Shown: positions 44,365 through 55,634 of the stretch, one piece after another
Numbering within the stretch: position 1 is the first letter of the stretch
Layout: the number at the start of each line of letters is the position of its first letter
NCBI RefSeq assembly: GCF_001044255.1
Contig: NZ_JYNX01000034.1
Span: 119,104-183,103 of the forward strand
DNA: 64,000 nt
Direction of reading: 5' to 3'
Source of the DNA: Mycolicibacterium chubuense
GTDB taxonomy: Bacteria; Actinomycetota; Actinomycetes; Mycobacteriales; Mycobacteriaceae
The notes under the pieces: generated by a model
Told to the model about the DNA's origin: nothing
The model's input: the letters and a program-made list of their open reading frames with translations, nothing else
Database searches by the model: none
Translations under genes and position numbers: made by a program

Positions 44365-45507
44365 ATGCCTGCGAATACTGCTGACCTGACCGCGGCTGTG
44401 CGCGCGTCGCTGACCAAGGTGATCGACCCCGAACTGCGGCGCCCCATCACCGAGGTCGGCATGGTCAAGAACGTCACCGTCGACGACGACGGATCCGTGC
44501 ACGTCGAGATCTACCTGACCACCTCGGCGTGCCCGAAGAAGACCGAGATCTCCGAGCGCGTCACCCGGGCCGCCAGCGACGTGCCCGGCACCGGCGCGGT
44601 GCGGGTCACGCTCGACGTGATGAACGACGAACAGCGCGCCGAACTTCGCACGCTGCTACGCGGCGACTCGCGCGAACCGGTGATCCCGTTCGCCCAGCCC
44701 GGCTCGCTGACCCGCGTGTACGCGGTGGCCTCCGGCAAGGGCGGGGTCGGCAAGTCCAGCGTCACGGTGAACCTGGCCGCCGCGATGGCCGCCCGCGGCC
44801 TCTCGGTGGGCCTGCTCGACGCCGACATCTACGGCCACTCGGTGCCCCGCATGATGGGCACCACCGACCGGCCCACCCAGGTCGATTCGATGATCCTGCC
44901 GCCGGTCGCCCACGACGTGCGGGTGATCTCGATCGCGATGTTCACCCAGGGCAACACCCCGGTGGTGTGGCGCGGCCCGATGCTGCACCGCGCGCTGCAA
45001 CAGTTCCTCGCCGACGTGTACTGGGGCGACCTCGACGTGCTGTTGCTGGACCTGCCGCCGGGCACCGGCGACATCGCGATCTCGGTGGCGCAGCTGATCC
45101 CCGGCGCGGAGATCCTGGTGGTCACCACTCCCCAGCTCGCGGCGGCCGAGGTCGCCGAGCGGGCGGGTGCAATCGCGCTGCAGACCCGTCAGCGCATCGC
45201 CGGCGTCGTCGAGAACATGTCCGGGCTGCTGATGCCGGACGGGTCGGTGATGCAGCTGTTCGGCGAGGGCGGTGGCCGCCAGGTCGCCGAGAGCCTGTCG
45301 CGCTCCGTCGGCGCCGACGTTCCTCTGCTGGGCCAGGTGCCGCTGGATCCGGCGCTGGTGGCCGCCGGGGACACCGGGGTGCCGCTGGTGCTCAGCGCCC
45401 CCGACTCGCCGGCAGGTGTCGAACTGCGCAAGGTCGCGGACTCGCTGTCCAGCCGCAAACGCGGGCTGGCCGGCATGTCGCTGGGCCTGGACCCCGCCGG
45501 CCGCTAG
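44365..45507 (+). CDS. mrp: Mrp/NBP35-family Fe-S cluster carrier ATPase (Rv1229c)
   Basis: Cytosolic P-loop ATPase that carries and delivers Fe-S clusters. From ATG 44365 the protein has 380 residues: an N-terminal MIP18/DUF59 domain (about 5-95) and the ParA/MinD-like domain with GKGGVGKS (124-131), a switch DADIYGHSVPRM and LLLDLPPGTGD. The CxxC normally found near the C-terminus of Mrp proteins is not visible: the region reads VENMSGLLMPDG where CxxC would be, as in actinobacterial members. TACACT at 44351-44356 is at leaderless distance from ATG 44365 or GTG 44362. Confidence 0.92.
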   Translation: MPANTADLTAAVRASLTKVIDPELRRPITEVGMVKNVTVDDDGSVHVEIYLTTSACPKKTEISERVTRAASDVPGTGAVRVTLDVMNDEQRAELRTLLRGDSREPVIPFAQPGSLTRVYAVASGKGGVGKSSVTVNLAAAMAARGLSVGLLDADIYGHSVPRMMGTTDRPTQVDSMILPPVAHDVRVISIAMFTQGNTPVVWRGPMLHRALQQFLADVYWGDLDVLLLDLPPGTGDIAISVAQLIPGAEILVVTTPQLAAAEVAERAGAIALQTRQRIAGVVENMSGLLMPDGSVMQLFGEGGGRQVAESLSRSVGADVPLLGQVPLDPALVAAGDTGVPLVLSAPDSPAGVELRKVADSLSSRKRGLAGMSLGLDPAGR

Positions 45508-45509
45508 CG

Positions 45510-45911
45510 CTAGGTGGCGTCCGGGTCGAATCGCGTCGGCCCCGAGTTGTCGACCGGACCGGGCCCCGACTGCGGTTTCTCCGGTGGCGTCTGCGGCTTC
45601 TCCGGCGTGCTCGGCGTGTCGAAGCGGCCGGTGAATATCGAGTCGTCCCCGTCGAGCAGATGCTTGGTCAGCGCCGCGCGCGGCGTCATGCCCCGCAGCT
45701 TCTGCAGCTCCGACAGTGGTTCGCGTAGATCGTCGAATTCCGGGCCCAGATCCTGGCGCAGCTGGCTGGTGGCACCGGAGATGTAGTCGCGCGCCTGGCG
45801 CACCGCACCGGAGGTCCAGCGGATCGCGCCGGGCAGCCGCTCAGGTCCGAGGATCACCAGCCCGGCGATCACCAGGACCAGCATCTCGCCCCAGCCGACG
45901 TTGGCGAACAT
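45510..45911 (-). CDS. tatB: Sec-independent protein translocase TatB
   Basis: Part of the twin-arginine export receptor TatBC. The 133-residue protein has the short N-terminal membrane anchor (about 5-22, with the conserved G and LGPERLP hinge at 21-27), an amphipathic helix (about 28-60) and a Pro-rich tail (about 100-133). It lies 3 nt downstream of htrA, the usual mycobacterial order htrA-tatB, so envelope-stress regulation through SigE is likely. It is convergent with mrp. Confidence 0.95.
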   Translation of the reverse strand: MFANVGWGEMLVLVIAGLVILGPERLPGAIRWTSGAVRQARDYISGATSQLRQDLGPEFDDLREPLSELQKLRGMTPRAALTKHLLDGDDSIFTGRFDTPSTPEKPQTPPEKPQSGPGPVDNSGPTRFDPDAT

Positions 45912-45914
45912 GGC

Positions 45915-47510
<1,596 letters not shown>

Positions 47511-47909
47511 CTACCGACGCTTGCGACGGGCGCGCGGCGCGCCGTCGGCCCACTGCGCCGAGTCGGCCGGTTCCGGGTGCTCGATCGGTGCGTGCTGCGG
47601 GATCTGGGACAACAGCCCCAGAAGTGAACTCGGCATCGCCACCGGACAGGCGTCACGCAGCACCTCGCGCGCTTGACGCTGGGCGTCGACCTCGGTGGCG
47701 CACTGCGGACACATCGACATGTGGTGCGCGGCGCGCAGGTGCGCGCTCATCCGCAACTCACCGTCGACGAACGCGGCGACGGCCTCGGTGGACAGATGCT
47801 CGGTGGAACCGAACTGCCGCGGCCCGACAGGGGCGTCACTCTGCGAGGCGAACTGGGTGGGGAGCCAGGAGAAAGCGCGACGGAACGCGTGTCCGGGATC
47901 GAACACCAC
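47511..47909 (-). CDS. rseA: Anti-sigma-E factor RseA
   Basis: Cytosolic zinc-associated anti-sigma factor that sequesters SigE. The 132-residue protein matches RseA/Rv1222 (FRRAFSWLPTQFASQSDAPVG), with the ZAS motif in HLRAAHHMSMCPQC (about 56-69; H61/H62, C66, C69) and a basic C-terminus. In M. tuberculosis it is phosphorylated by PknB and degraded by ClpCP under stress; the sequence alone shows the domain. The C-terminal tail is shorter than in M. tuberculosis. It starts at GTG 47909 behind AGGAG, 79 nt after the sigE stop. Confidence 0.95.
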   Translation of the reverse strand: MVFDPGHAFRRAFSWLPTQFASQSDAPVGPRQFGSTEHLSTEAVAAFVDGELRMSAHLRAAHHMSMCPQCATEVDAQRQAREVLRDACPVAMPSSLLGLLSQIPQHAPIEHPEPADSAQWADGAPRARRKRR

Positions 47910-47988
47910 CTGACTCCTCTCCGGTCATGTCGTATCGACGGGTCTTCCTCGAATGTAGCGCGGCATGCTGTGAACCCGCCGACGAACG

Positions 47989-48783
47989 TCAGGCCGATCT
48001 GGCCGCGTCGCGCACGTCGGTGTCGGAGTGCCGGGCCAGGTAGTCGCGCAGCGCTTGGCGGCCACGGTGGATGCGGCTGCGCACGGTGCCCAGCTTGACG
48101 CCCAGCGTCGCGCCGATCTCCTCGTAGGAGAGCCCCTCGATGTCGCACAGCACCACGGCGGCGCGGAACTCCGGGGGAAGGGAGTCGAGCGCGGCCTGCA
48201 GGTCGGGGCCCAGCCGGGAGTCGTGGTAGATCTGCTCCGGATTGGGCTCGTCGGCGGGCACCCGCTCGTAGTCCTCGGGCAGCGCTTCCATCCGGATGCG
48301 GCCGCGGCGGCGGACCATGTCGAGGAACAGGTTGGTGGTGATGCGGTGCAGCCAGCCCTCGAACGTGCCGGGCTGGTAGTTCTGCACGGAGCGGAACACC
48401 CGGATGAAGGTCTCCTGCGTCAGGTCCTCGGCGTCGTGCTGATTACCCGAGAGGCGGTAGGCCAGCCGGTACACCCGGTCGGCGTGCTGACGCACCAACT
48501 CGTCCCAGCTGGGCATCGCGGCCTGATCACCGGTGGCGTCGAAGACCGCGGTGCCGGTGAGCTCGTCGGTCGTCTCCACCCATTCGGCATCGGTGAACTG
48601 CTCGAGGTGTGCCATCGAAACAGGAGCGGCGGTAGGGCCGGTCACAGTGGTGGTCGTCGGATCCTCCATGTCGTGCGAGTCGCGGTCGTCGAGAGACCGC
48701 TCGATGGAGTCAACACGGCGCAGTGACGCTTTCTTCCCGCCGTCGGGCAGTCCGATCTGGTCGCGGTGCGCGCCGTCTGTCAT
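47989..48783 (-). CDS. sigE: ECF RNA polymerase sigma factor SigE
   Basis: Envelope- and heat-stress sigma factor, equal to Rv1221. The 264-residue protein has a variable N-terminus (1-65) and near-identical sigma regions: region 2 from about 93 ([33 protein letters not shown]) and region 4 from about 195 ([42 protein letters not shown]). ATG 48783 is taken, with GGGAGA upstream; mycobacterial sigE genes are known to use alternative starts, so shorter forms are possible. It is divergent from the O-methyltransferase, with 180 bp of shared regulatory DNA, as at the M. tuberculosis locus. Confidence 0.96.
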   Translation of the reverse strand: MTDGAHRDQIGLPDGGKKASLRRVDSIERSLDDRDSHDMEDPTTTTVTGPTAAPVSMAHLEQFTDAEWVETTDELTGTAVFDATGDQAAMPSWDELVRQHADRVYRLAYRLSGNQHDAEDLTQETFIRVFRSVQNYQPGTFEGWLHRITTNLFLDMVRRRGRIRMEALPEDYERVPADEPNPEQIYHDSRLGPDLQAALDSLPPEFRAAVVLCDIEGLSYEEIGATLGVKLGTVRSRIHRGRQALRDYLARHSDTDVRDAARSA

Positions 48784-48950
48784 GCGATCACGTTCTCCCG
48801 TGCTGGTGTGCCAGGCATATGAGCAAACTGAACATTTCCTGAGAATGAGTGCTACCCAATTTCGACCTGCGGAAACGGTGCGGGTCGGGGCCGCGGCGGG
48901 CGAATTCCGGGGACGGGCGTGTCGACGTCCCGGCGTCGCCGCCGACGCTC

Positions 48951-48956
48951 TACGCT
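48951..48956 (+). promoter_or_regulatory. -10 hexamer of a leaderless promoter (O-methyltransferase)
   Basis: TACGCT ends 7 nt before ATG 48964. Confidence 0.65.
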
Positions 48957-48963
48957 CGCGGGC

Positions 48964-49644
48964 ATGGCGAGCACCGACGAGCCCGCAGGCGGCGCCGGCG
49001 ATTCTGGATCCCGGCCCAGCCCGGCCGAGGCGATCGTCCGTCACGCCGAGCACTCGATCTCCGAGGACGCGATCGTCGCCGCCGCGCGGGAACGCGCCGT
49101 CGACATCGGCGCGGGCGCGGTGACCCCGGCCGTCGGCGCCCTCCTGTGCGTTCTCGCGAAGCTGACCAGCGCCAAGGCGGTGGTCGAGGTCGGCACCGGG
49201 GCGGGTGTCAGCGGTTTGTGGCTGCTCTCGGGGATGCGCGAAGACGGCGTGCTCACCACGATCGACGTCGAGCCCGAACACCAGCGCATCGCCAAGCAGG
49301 CGTTCACCGAAGCCGGCGTCGGGCCGGGGCGGACCCGGCTGATCGGCGGGCGTGCGCAGGAGGTGCTCACCCGGCTCGCCGACGAGTCCTACGACCTGGT
49401 GTTCATCGACGCCGATCCGGCCGACCAGCCGCAGTTCGTCGTCGAGGGCGTGCGCCTGCTGCGGCCGGGCGGTGTCATCGTCGTGCACCGCGCCGCGCTG
49501 GGCGGCCGGGCCGGCGACGCCACGGCCAACGACGCCGAAGTCGCTGCCGTGCGGGAGGCCGCGCGGCTGATCGCCGAGGACGAGCGGCTGACCCCGGTGC
49601 TGATCCCCCTGGGCGACGGCCTGCTCGCCGCCGCCCGCGACTGA
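48964..49644 (+). CDS. SAM-dependent O-methyltransferase (Rv1220c-like)
   Basis: The 226-residue class I methyltransferase is of the CCoAOMT/type 3 group. Visible: [31 protein letters not shown] (motif I VEVGTGAG, about 75-82), TTIDVEPEH (acidic E at the end of beta-2), [11 protein letters not shown] (metal and SAM site) and [12 protein letters not shown]. The acceptor is unknown. It is divergent from sigE. ATG 48964 is fixed by the leaderless promoter. A 63-bp palindromic repeat follows the stop by 17 nt. Confidence 0.92.
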   Translation: MASTDEPAGGAGDSGSRPSPAEAIVRHAEHSISEDAIVAAARERAVDIGAGAVTPAVGALLCVLAKLTSAKAVVEVGTGAGVSGLWLLSGMREDGVLTTIDVEPEHQRIAKQAFTEAGVGPGRTRLIGGRAQEVLTRLADESYDLVFIDADPADQPQFVVEGVRLLRPGGVIVVHRAALGGRAGDATANDAEVAAVREAARLIAEDERLTPVLIPLGDGLLAAARD

Positions 49645-49661
49645 CCCCCTCTTCCCCTTTA

Positions 49662-49724
49662 CCGCGGAAGCGCATTCCTGGTCGCTGATCCGGCCTTTTC
49701 GCAACCCGGAACGCTATTCCGCGG
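49662..49724. repeat. 63-bp imperfect palindromic repeat, copy 2
   Basis: Bounded by CCGCGG at both ends, like copy 1 (18847-18909), to which it is related in reverse complement at 52 of 63 positions. The first 26 bases are identical; differences cluster in the centre (positions 27-37) with single changes at 43 and 51. The arms CCGCGGAAGCGCATTCC and GGAACGCTATTCCGCGG can pair. It lies between the O-methyltransferase gene and the promoter of the TetR-ABC operon. Confidence 0.85.
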
Positions 49725-49731
49725 TGAACTC

Positions 49732-49761
49732 TTGACCGCGGACTAAACGCGTGTTTAGCAT
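49732..49761 (+). promoter_or_regulatory. Promoter of the TetR-ABC exporter operon
   Basis: TTGACC (-35, 49732-49737) and TAGCAT (-10, 49756-49761) are separated by 18 bp. ATG 49769 follows 7 nt later, so the transcript should be leaderless. Confidence 0.75.
49743..49758. promoter_or_regulatory. Operator IR1 for the TetR repressor
   Basis: CTAAAC-GCGT-GTTTAG, a perfect 6-bp inverted repeat between the -35 and -10, ending inside the -10. Confidence 0.75.
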
Positions 49762-49772
49762 GTTGAACATGC
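49758..49772. promoter_or_regulatory. Operator IR2 for the TetR repressor
   Basis: GCATGTT-G-AACATGC, a perfect 7-bp inverted repeat from the -10 through the ATG at 49769. Together with IR1 it would block both polymerase binding and initiation. Confidence 0.7.
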
Positions 49773-50431
49773 GTTCAGCGGACGATCTCACCGCGGTGGC
49801 ACGGATCCGTGACGCCGCGATCGACCTGTTCGGCCGCGAAGGCTTCGGGGTGAGCGTGCGGGCCATCGCGACGGCCGCCGGGGTGAGCCCCGGCCTGGTC
49901 ATCCACCACTTCGGATCCAAGGAGAAGCTGCACCGCGCCTGCGACGACTACGTCGCCGAAACCGTGCGGACGAGCAAGACGGAGACGATCCGCAGCTCCG
50001 ATCCGGCGACCTGGCTGGCGCAGATGGCCGAGATCGAGGACTACGCCCCGATGATGGCGTACCTGGTGCGCAGCATGAGCAGCGGCGGTGAGCTCGCGAA
50101 GATGTTGTGGCGCAGCATGATCGACAACGCCGAGCAGTACATCGAGGAGGGCGTGCGGGCCGGCACCATCAAGCCCAGCGTCGACCCCAAGGCGCGCGCC
50201 CGCTTCGTCGCGATGGCCAACGGCGGCGGATTCCTGCTCTACCTGCAGTTGCACGAGAACCCGACGGACCTGCGTGCGGTGCTGCGCGATTACGCCGAGG
50301 ACATGGTGCTGCCCGCCCTGGAGCTCTACACCCACGGCCTGATGGCCGACTCGACGATGTACGACGCCTTTCTGGCCCAGCGCGAGAAGGGCATTCCGTT
50401 CACCCCCACCCAAGGAGATCACCGTGACTGA
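49769..50431 (+). CDS. TetR-family repressor of the ABC exporter (Rv1219c-like)
   Basis: The 220-residue protein opens [17 protein letters not shown] like Rv1219c. Its helix-turn-helix (about 8-52) reads [27 protein letters not shown], and the ligand domain matches Rv1219c ([23 protein letters not shown]). It probably represses itself and the two exporter genes through the inverted repeats at 49743-49772. Two further in-frame starts upstream (GTG 49751, ATG 49760) lie inside the operators and are rejected. Its last codons overlap the ABC ATPase start by 8 nt. Confidence 0.95.
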   Translation: MRSADDLTAVARIRDAAIDLFGREGFGVSVRAIATAAGVSPGLVIHHFGSKEKLHRACDDYVAETVRTSKTETIRSSDPATWLAQMAEIEDYAPMMAYLVRSMSSGGELAKMLWRSMIDNAEQYIEEGVRAGTIKPSVDPKARARFVAMANGGGFLLYLQLHENPTDLRAVLRDYAEDMVLPALELYTHGLMADSTMYDAFLAQREKGIPFTPTQGDHRD

Positions 50432-51347
50432 TCACCACACCTCCCCCGCCGTCGAGATCCGCGGACTGATCAAGAACTTCGGCGCCGTGCGCGCCCTCGA
50501 CGGCCTCGATCTGACCGTCGCCGAGGGCGAGGTGCACGGCTTCCTCGGACCCAACGGCGCCGGCAAGTCGACGACGATCCGCATCCTGCTCGGGCTGGCG
50601 CGCGCCGACGCGGGCACCGTCCGTCTGCTCGGCGGCGACCCGTGGACCGACGCCGTCACGCTGCATCGCCGACTCGCCTACGTGCCCGGCGATGTGACGC
50701 TGTGGCCCACGCTCACCGGCGGCGAGACCATCGACCTGCTGGCCCGCATGCGGGGCGGCATCGACGAGACGCGGCGCGCGGAACTCATCGAGCGGTTCGA
50801 CCTCGACCCCACCAAGAAGGCGCGCACCTACTCGAAGGGAAACCGGCAGAAGGTGTCGCTGGTCTCGGCGTTCTCGTCGAACGCCGGCCTCCTGCTGCTC
50901 GACGAACCGAGCAGCGGGCTGGATCCGTTGATGGAGAACGTTTTCCAGCAGTGCGTCGGGGAGGCCCGCGATCGCGGCGTCACCGTCCTGCTGTCCAGCC
51001 ACATCCTCGCCGAGACCGAGGCCCTCTGTGACCGGGTCACCATCATCCGGGCCGGCCGCACCGTGGAGAGCGGCACGCTGGATTCGATGCGGCATCTGTC
51101 CCGCACCTCCATCAAGGCCGAGATGATCGGCGACGCGGTCGATCTCGGCCGCATCCCCGGCGTCGAGGACGTCAGCGTCGACGGGCGCACCGTGCGCGCG
51201 CAGGTCGACAGCGGCAGCCTGGCCGAGGTGATCCGGGTCCTCGGCGACGCGGGGGTGCGCAGCCTGATCAGTCAGCCGCCCACGCTGGAGGAACTCTTCC
51301 TGCGGCACTACCACACGTCGGACACCCCCGAGCAGGTGACCGCATGA
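50424..51347 (+). CDS. ABC exporter ATP-binding subunit (Rv1218c-like)
   Basis: Drives a multidrug ABC exporter; in M. tuberculosis Rv1218c is linked to efflux of several synthetic inhibitors. The 307-residue protein has Walker [10 protein letters not shown] (42-50), a divergent signature YSKGNRQKV (where LSGGQ is usual, as common in DrrA-like subunits), Walker [13 protein letters not shown], an H-loop SSHILAE, and a C-terminal regulatory domain (about 215-300). GTG 50424 overlaps tetR, and the stop overlaps the permease start (ATGA), so the three genes form one coupled operon. Confidence 0.94.
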   Translation: MTDHHTSPAVEIRGLIKNFGAVRALDGLDLTVAEGEVHGFLGPNGAGKSTTIRILLGLARADAGTVRLLGGDPWTDAVTLHRRLAYVPGDVTLWPTLTGGETIDLLARMRGGIDETRRAELIERFDLDPTKKARTYSKGNRQKVSLVSAFSSNAGLLLLDEPSSGLDPLMENVFQQCVGEARDRGVTVLLSSHILAETEALCDRVTIIRAGRTVESGTLDSMRHLSRTSIKAEMIGDAVDLGRIPGVEDVSVDGRTVRAQVDSGSLAEVIRVLGDAGVRSLISQPPTLEELFLRHYHTSDTPEQVTA

Positions 51348-52990
51348 CCACGCTGCTCGAGCGCCCGCACCGGCCCGCGCACGAAGCGCCCCGGCCCGGC
51401 ACCGCTCTGACGGGAACCCTTGGGCTGCTTCGGCTCTACGCCCGGCGCGATCGGGTGGTGCTGCCGCTGTGGGTGCTGCTGCTGTCGGTGCCGCTGTCGA
51501 CGGTGTACGTCGGCAGCATCCAGGCCGTCTATCCGACGGCGGCTGATCGCGCGACGTTCGCCGCGTCGATCATGGCCAGCCCCGCGCAGCGCGCACTCTA
51601 CGGTCAGGTCTTCAACGACAGCCTCGGCGCGGTGGGGATCTGGAAGGCCGGCATGTTCCACGTGCTGATCGCCGTCGCGGTCATCCTCACCGTGATCCGC
51701 CACACGCGCGCCGACGAGGAGAACGGCCGCGGCGAGCTCCTCGACTCGACCGCGGTCGGCCGGTACGCCGGCCTGACGGCGGCGCTGCTGCTCGCCGGCG
51801 GCGCCTCGGTGCTGACGGGCGTCATCGGCGCCGCGGGCCTGCTGACGCAGGACGTCCCGGCGGCCGGGTCGCTGGCGTTCGGCGCCGCGCTGGCCTGTTC
51901 GGGGCTGGTGTTCGCCGCGGTGGCTGCGGTCAGCGCACAGGTGTCCTCGAGCGCGCGGTTCTCACGCGGTGTCGCGTTCGCCGCGCTCGGGGTGGCGTTC
52001 ACGCTGCGGGCGGTCGGTGACGCGGGCGCCGGGGCGCAGGTGCTGACGTGGTTGTCGCCGCTGGGCTGGTCGCTGCAGGTGCGCCCCTACGCGGGCGACC
52101 GGTTCTGGGTGCTCGGCCTGCACGTGACGCTCACCGCCGTCCTTCTCGTGCTCGCCTACGTCCTGTTGTCCCGACGCGATGTCGGCGCGGGACTGCTCGC
52201 CGAGCGCCTGGGTCCGCCGCGCGGCGGGCGCCGCCTGCACGGGGTGCTGGGCCTGGCCTGGCGGCTGGACCGCGGGTCGCTGATCGTGTGGACCGTCGGT
52301 CTGGGCCTCTACGGCGCGATCATCGGCAGCATCGTGCACGGTATCGGCGACGAGATCGGCGGCAGCCAGATCGCCCGCGACGTGGTCGCACGCCTGGGCG
52401 GCACCGATGCGATGGAGCAGGCGTTCATCGCGGTCGCGTTCAGCATGCTCGGCATGATCACCGCGGCGTTCGCGATCTCGCTGACCCTGCGGCTGCACCA
52501 GGAGGAGTCCAGCGGACACGCCGAGACGGTGCTGGCCGGCGCGGTCAGCCGAACCCGTTGGTTGACAAGCCATTTGGCATTCGCGCTGGGCGGCCCCGCC
52601 GCGGCCCTGCTGGTCGCAGGTCTCGTCACCGGGCTCACCTACGGGGCCAGTGCGGGCGACATCGGCGGCACGCTGCCGAGGGTGCTCGGCACGGCGGCCG
52701 TCCAACTGCCCGCGGTGTGGCTGCTCGCCGCCGTCACGGTGGCACTGTTCGGTGCACTGCCGCGCTTCACACCGGTGGGCTGGGGTGTACTCGTCGCGTT
52801 CATCGCGGTGTTCATGCTCGGCTCCCTGTCCGGCTCACCGCAGTGGCTGCTCGACCTCGAACCCTTCACCCACATCCCGCATGTCGGCATCGGCGCTTTC
52901 ACCCCCGCCCCGCTGCTGTGGCTGCTGGCCCTCGACGCGGCTCTGATCCTGCTGGGCGCCATCGCCTTTCGCCGCCGCGACCTACGCTGA
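51344..52990 (+). CDS. ABC exporter permease subunit (Rv1217c-like)
   Basis: Membrane partner of the preceding ATPase. The 548-residue protein has about 12 hydrophobic segments in two homologous halves (ABC2-type repeats), for example [11 protein letters not shown] and [23 protein letters not shown]; both halves carry the [27 protein letters not shown] coupling-type segment after the second helix. The fused permease means one protein spans the whole transporter. Likely substrates are hydrophobic drugs or lipids; unproven. Confidence 0.93.
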   Translation: MTTLLERPHRPAHEAPRPGTALTGTLGLLRLYARRDRVVLPLWVLLLSVPLSTVYVGSIQAVYPTAADRATFAASIMASPAQRALYGQVFNDSLGAVGIWKAGMFHVLIAVAVILTVIRHTRADEENGRGELLDSTAVGRYAGLTAALLLAGGASVLTGVIGAAGLLTQDVPAAGSLAFGAALACSGLVFAAVAAVSAQVSSSARFSRGVAFAALGVAFTLRAVGDAGAGAQVLTWLSPLGWSLQVRPYAGDRFWVLGLHVTLTAVLLVLAYVLLSRRDVGAGLLAERLGPPRGGRRLHGVLGLAWRLDRGSLIVWTVGLGLYGAIIGSIVHGIGDEIGGSQIARDVVARLGGTDAMEQAFIAVAFSMLGMITAAFAISLTLRLHQEESSGHAETVLAGAVSRTRWLTSHLAFALGGPAAALLVAGLVTGLTYGASAGDIGGTLPRVLGTAAVQLPAVWLLAAVTVALFGALPRFTPVGWGVLVAFIAVFMLGSLSGSPQWLLDLEPFTHIPHVGIGAFTPAPLLWLLALDAALILLGAIAFRRRDLR

Positions 52991-52999
52991 GGAGGACGC

Positions 53000-53674
53000 G
53001 TGAAACTGGCCGTGCAGACCGCGACCTCGATCGTGCTGGGGCTGGGTTTCTTCGGGCTGGTCCTGTTCCTACCGGCGGGCACGTTCCACTACTGGCAGGC
53101 CTGGGTGTTCGTCGCGGTGTTCGCGGTGTCGACGTTCGTGCCCAGCGTCTATCTGGCGGTCCGCCACCCCGACGCGCTGGCCCGCCGGATGAAGGCCGGA
53201 CCGAAGGCCGAAACCCGCCCCGTGCAACGCGTCATCATCACCGCGACCTTCCTGGCGGGCATCGCGGTGATGGTGATCAGCGCGCTGGACTGGCGCTTCG
53301 GCTGGTCGTCGGTGCCGCTGTGGCTGGTGATCTCCGGCGACGTGATGGTGGGCGTCGGACTGCTCGGCGCTCAGCTGGTGGTGGTCCAGAACAACTACGC
53401 CGGCGCGAGCATCACCGTCGAAGAGGGCCAGCCGCTGGTGTCGACCGGTCTGTACGGGATCGTGCGGCACCCGATGTACGCCGCTTCCCTGATCATGATG
53501 CTCGGCACTCCCCCGGCGCTGGGCTCGCTGTGGGGTCTGACGGCCGTGCTCGCGGCAGTGCCGGTGCTGATGGCCCGCCTCCTCGACGAGGAGAAGGCGC
53601 TGACCGACGACCTTGCCGGGTACGCCGAGTACACCCGTCAGGTGCGATATCGGCTGATCCCCGGCGTGTGGTGA
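53000..53674 (+). CDS. Isoprenylcysteine carboxyl methyltransferase-like (PEMT/ICMT) membrane protein (Rv1216c-like)
   Basis: Integral-membrane SAM methyltransferase fold of 224 residues with about five transmembrane helices. The C-terminal signature is clear: VSTGLYGIVRHPMYAASLIM (about 150-169) and RLLDEEKALTDDLAGYAEYTRQVRYRLIPGVW, the SAM site of the ICMT/phospholipid methyltransferase group. The substrate is unknown in bacteria. GTG 53000 follows GAGGAGG and lies 9 nt after the permease stop, so it is probably the last gene of the exporter operon. Confidence 0.88.
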   Translation: MKLAVQTATSIVLGLGFFGLVLFLPAGTFHYWQAWVFVAVFAVSTFVPSVYLAVRHPDALARRMKAGPKAETRPVQRVIITATFLAGIAVMVISALDWRFGWSSVPLWLVISGDVMVGVGLLGAQLVVVQNNYAGASITVEEGQPLVSTGLYGIVRHPMYAASLIMMLGTPPALGSLWGLTAVLAAVPVLMARLLDEEKALTDDLAGYAEYTRQVRYRLIPGVW

Positions 53675-53695
53675 CGCGGCGCCCATACTGATGCC

Positions 53696-54292
53696 ATGGA
53701 GCTGCTGACCGGGTTCGGGCTGGCGACCGCCGCGGGGCTCAACGCCTACATCCCGCTGCTGGCGCTGGGGCTGCTCGCCCGGTTCACCGACCTCGTCTCG
53801 CTGCCCGCCGGGTGGGCCTGGCTGGAGAACGGGTGGGTGATGGCGATCGTGGCCGTGCTGCTCGCGGTCGAGGTCGTGGCCGACAAGGTGCCCGCGCTCG
53901 ACACGGTCAACGACACGGTCCAGACCTTCGTCCGGCCGACCGCGGGCGGCATCGTGTTCGGCTCGGGCACCGCAGCGCAGACCGCCGCCGTCACCGACCC
54001 CGGCGCCTTCGCCCAGTCCGGACAGTGGATTCCCGTCGCCCTCGGCGTCGTCGTGGCGCTGGTCGTGTCGCTGACCAAATCGACGGTGCGGCCCGCCGCG
54101 AACGTCGCCACGGCCGGCATGGCGGCGCCGGTGCTCAGTACGGTCGAGGACATCGTCAGCGTCGTGCTCGTGGTGCTCGCGATCCTGCTGCCGGTCCTGG
54201 TGCTGGTCGCGATCGTCGCGCTCGGCTGGGCCGCGTTCCGGCTGATCCGGCGCCGCAGGCGCAGACCCGCGGCGGGGCACGGCACTCGCTGA
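53696..54292 (+). CDS. DUF4126 membrane protein
   Basis: Function unknown. The 198-residue protein has about five transmembrane helices: GLATAAGLNAYIPLLALGLLARF at the N-terminus, MAIVAVLLAVEVVADKVPALDTVNDTVQTFVRP with charged DKVPxxD, GTAAQTAAVTDPG, and a C-terminal helix ending in a polybasic RLIRRRRRRP tail on the cytosolic side. The DKVP..D..ND..QTFVRP block is characteristic of DUF4126. It is convergent with the GGDEF gene, 22 nt apart. Confidence 0.82.
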   Translation: MELLTGFGLATAAGLNAYIPLLALGLLARFTDLVSLPAGWAWLENGWVMAIVAVLLAVEVVADKVPALDTVNDTVQTFVRPTAGGIVFGSGTAAQTAAVTDPGAFAQSGQWIPVALGVVVALVVSLTKSTVRPAANVATAGMAAPVLSTVEDIVSVVLVVLAILLPVLVLVAIVALGWAAFRLIRRRRRRPAAGHGTR

Positions 54293-54314
54293 CGGACGCG
54301 GTCACCGGGCCGGA

Positions 54315-55634
54315 CTACGTGTCGCCGACAGGCCGGCGGCGCCCATCGGGCACCTCACCGGTCCCGGCGGTGCGGTACCCGTTGCGGCCCGCGGCCTTCA
54401 CCGAATACATGGCTTCGTCGGCGGCGCGCAGCACGGCCTCCCCGTCACGCGACGACCCCGACACGACCGCGATCCCGATGCTCAGGCCGATGGTTCCCGA
54501 CCATCCCGCGATCGCCAGAGGCGATGCGACCGCGTCGATCAGGCGTTGCGCCAGCGCCTCGGCCGAGGCGGACACCGCACGGTCGGGAACGTGGATGATC
54601 ACGAACTCGTCGCCGCCGCGGCGGGCCACCATGTCGGGCCGATCGACGCACGACAGCAGCCGCTCCCCCACCGAGACCAGCACGGAGTCGCCGACCGCGT
54701 GGCCGAGTTCGTCGTTGACCGCTTTGAACCCGTCGAGGTCCAGACACAGGACCGCGAATTCGCCACCCCCGTCGATCTCCTGCGCGAGCCGCTCGTACAG
54801 CAGCGCACGATTGGGCAGACCGGTCAGCACATCATGAAAAGCGTTGTGCACCAACTGCGTTTCGAACTCCTTGCGGCGTGACGTGTCGCGCACCGACACC
54901 ACGTAACCGTCTCGTTCGCCGGTCGCCTCATCGCAGGTGACCTGCACGAACGCCTCCAGCCAGACCCAGTAGCCGTCCTTGTGGCGCTGGCGGTGCTCGG
55001 TGGTGAAGGTGTCGATGCGGCCGTCTCCCAGTGCGGCCATCTGCGCGGCGAACTCGTCGAGGTCGTCGGGATGGACGTTGTCTCGCGCGCGAAGGCCCAC
55101 CAGTTCGTGGGCCTCGTAACCGAGCAGGGTCCGGATCGAGGGCGACACATAGCGACGAACGCCGTCGAGGCTGCCCCGGATCAGGGTGTCCGCCGAGTTC
55201 TCCGCCACCACGCGGAAAAGGTCCGCGTCGGCGCCGCGCTGCAGATGCAGCGAGGCCACGTGCCCGAAGCGGGTCAGCAGACCCACCAATTCTGGGTCGT
55301 GCGGCCGTGGGGCCGCATCGGTCACGCAGAGCATGCCGGCGACCGTGCGGTCGCGCGTGATCGGGACGGCGGCGACGAATTCGGCGTCGGGGAACGCCGC
55401 GGCCAGTGGTTGATCCGACGCCCCGGTGTCCGGAATCACCACCACCGTCCCCGGCGCCGGCCAGTGTTCGGGGGCGACACCCTCGTCGGGGGTGCCGCCA
55501 TGGACGGATCCGTCCTCGAAGCAGATGAGAGCTCGCCGGCATCTCAGCGAATCACGCACGAGGTGGGACAGGGCGTCGTAAAACGACGGTGCGGTGTGAC
55601 GGTGGCCCGGCTCCTCTGTCGGGCGCGATGTCAG
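54315..55634 (-). CDS. GAF-like / PAS / GGDEF diguanylate cyclase, probable CTG start overlapping glgC stop
   Basis: Predicted c-di-GMP synthase, soluble, about 439 residues. An N-terminal GAF-like region (about 17-150) is followed by a PAS domain (about 155-275; [34 protein letters not shown]) and GGDEF domain (about 280-430) with [13 protein letters not shown] and the active loop RRGGDEFV. The inhibitory I-site arginine (RxxD before GGDEF) is absent: the segment reads DRPDMVAR. No ATG/GTG/TTG precedes the GAF part. CTG 55634 overlaps the glgC stop (CTGA) and has AAGGGAG 7 nt upstream. GTG 55559 is the first conventional start but would cut the first GAF helix. Confidence 0.82.
   Translation of the reverse strand: MTSRPTEEPGHRHTAPSFYDALSHLVRDSLRCRRALICFEDGSVHGGTPDEGVAPEHWPAPGTVVVIPDTGASDQPLAAAFPDAEFVAAVPITRDRTVAGMLCVTDAAPRPHDPELVGLLTRFGHVASLHLQRGADADLFRVVAENSADTLIRGSLDGVRRYVSPSIRTLLGYEAHELVGLRARDNVHPDDLDEFAAQMAALGDGRIDTFTTEHRQRHKDGYWVWLEAFVQVTCDEATGERDGYVVSVRDTSRRKEFETQLVHNAFHDVLTGLPNRALLYERLAQEIDGGGEFAVLCLDLDGFKAVNDELGHAVGDSVLVSVGERLLSCVDRPDMVARRGGDEFVIIHVPDRAVSASAEALAQRLIDAVASPLAIAGWSGTIGLSIGIAVVSGSSRDGEAVLRAADEAMYSVKAAGRNGYRTAGTGEVPDGRRRPVGDT

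Noticed and set aside
48784-48963. SigH- or MprA-type sites in the sigE upstream region
   Set aside because: GGAA and CTCA fragments are present, but I could not assemble a full -35/-10 pair or repeat at the right spacing, so no site is annotated.
49751-49766. Upstream starts GTG 49751 and ATG 49760 for the TetR gene
   Set aside because: They fall within the promoter and operators, and homologue Rv1219c begins at the residue encoded by ATG 49769, which is also at leaderless distance from the -10.
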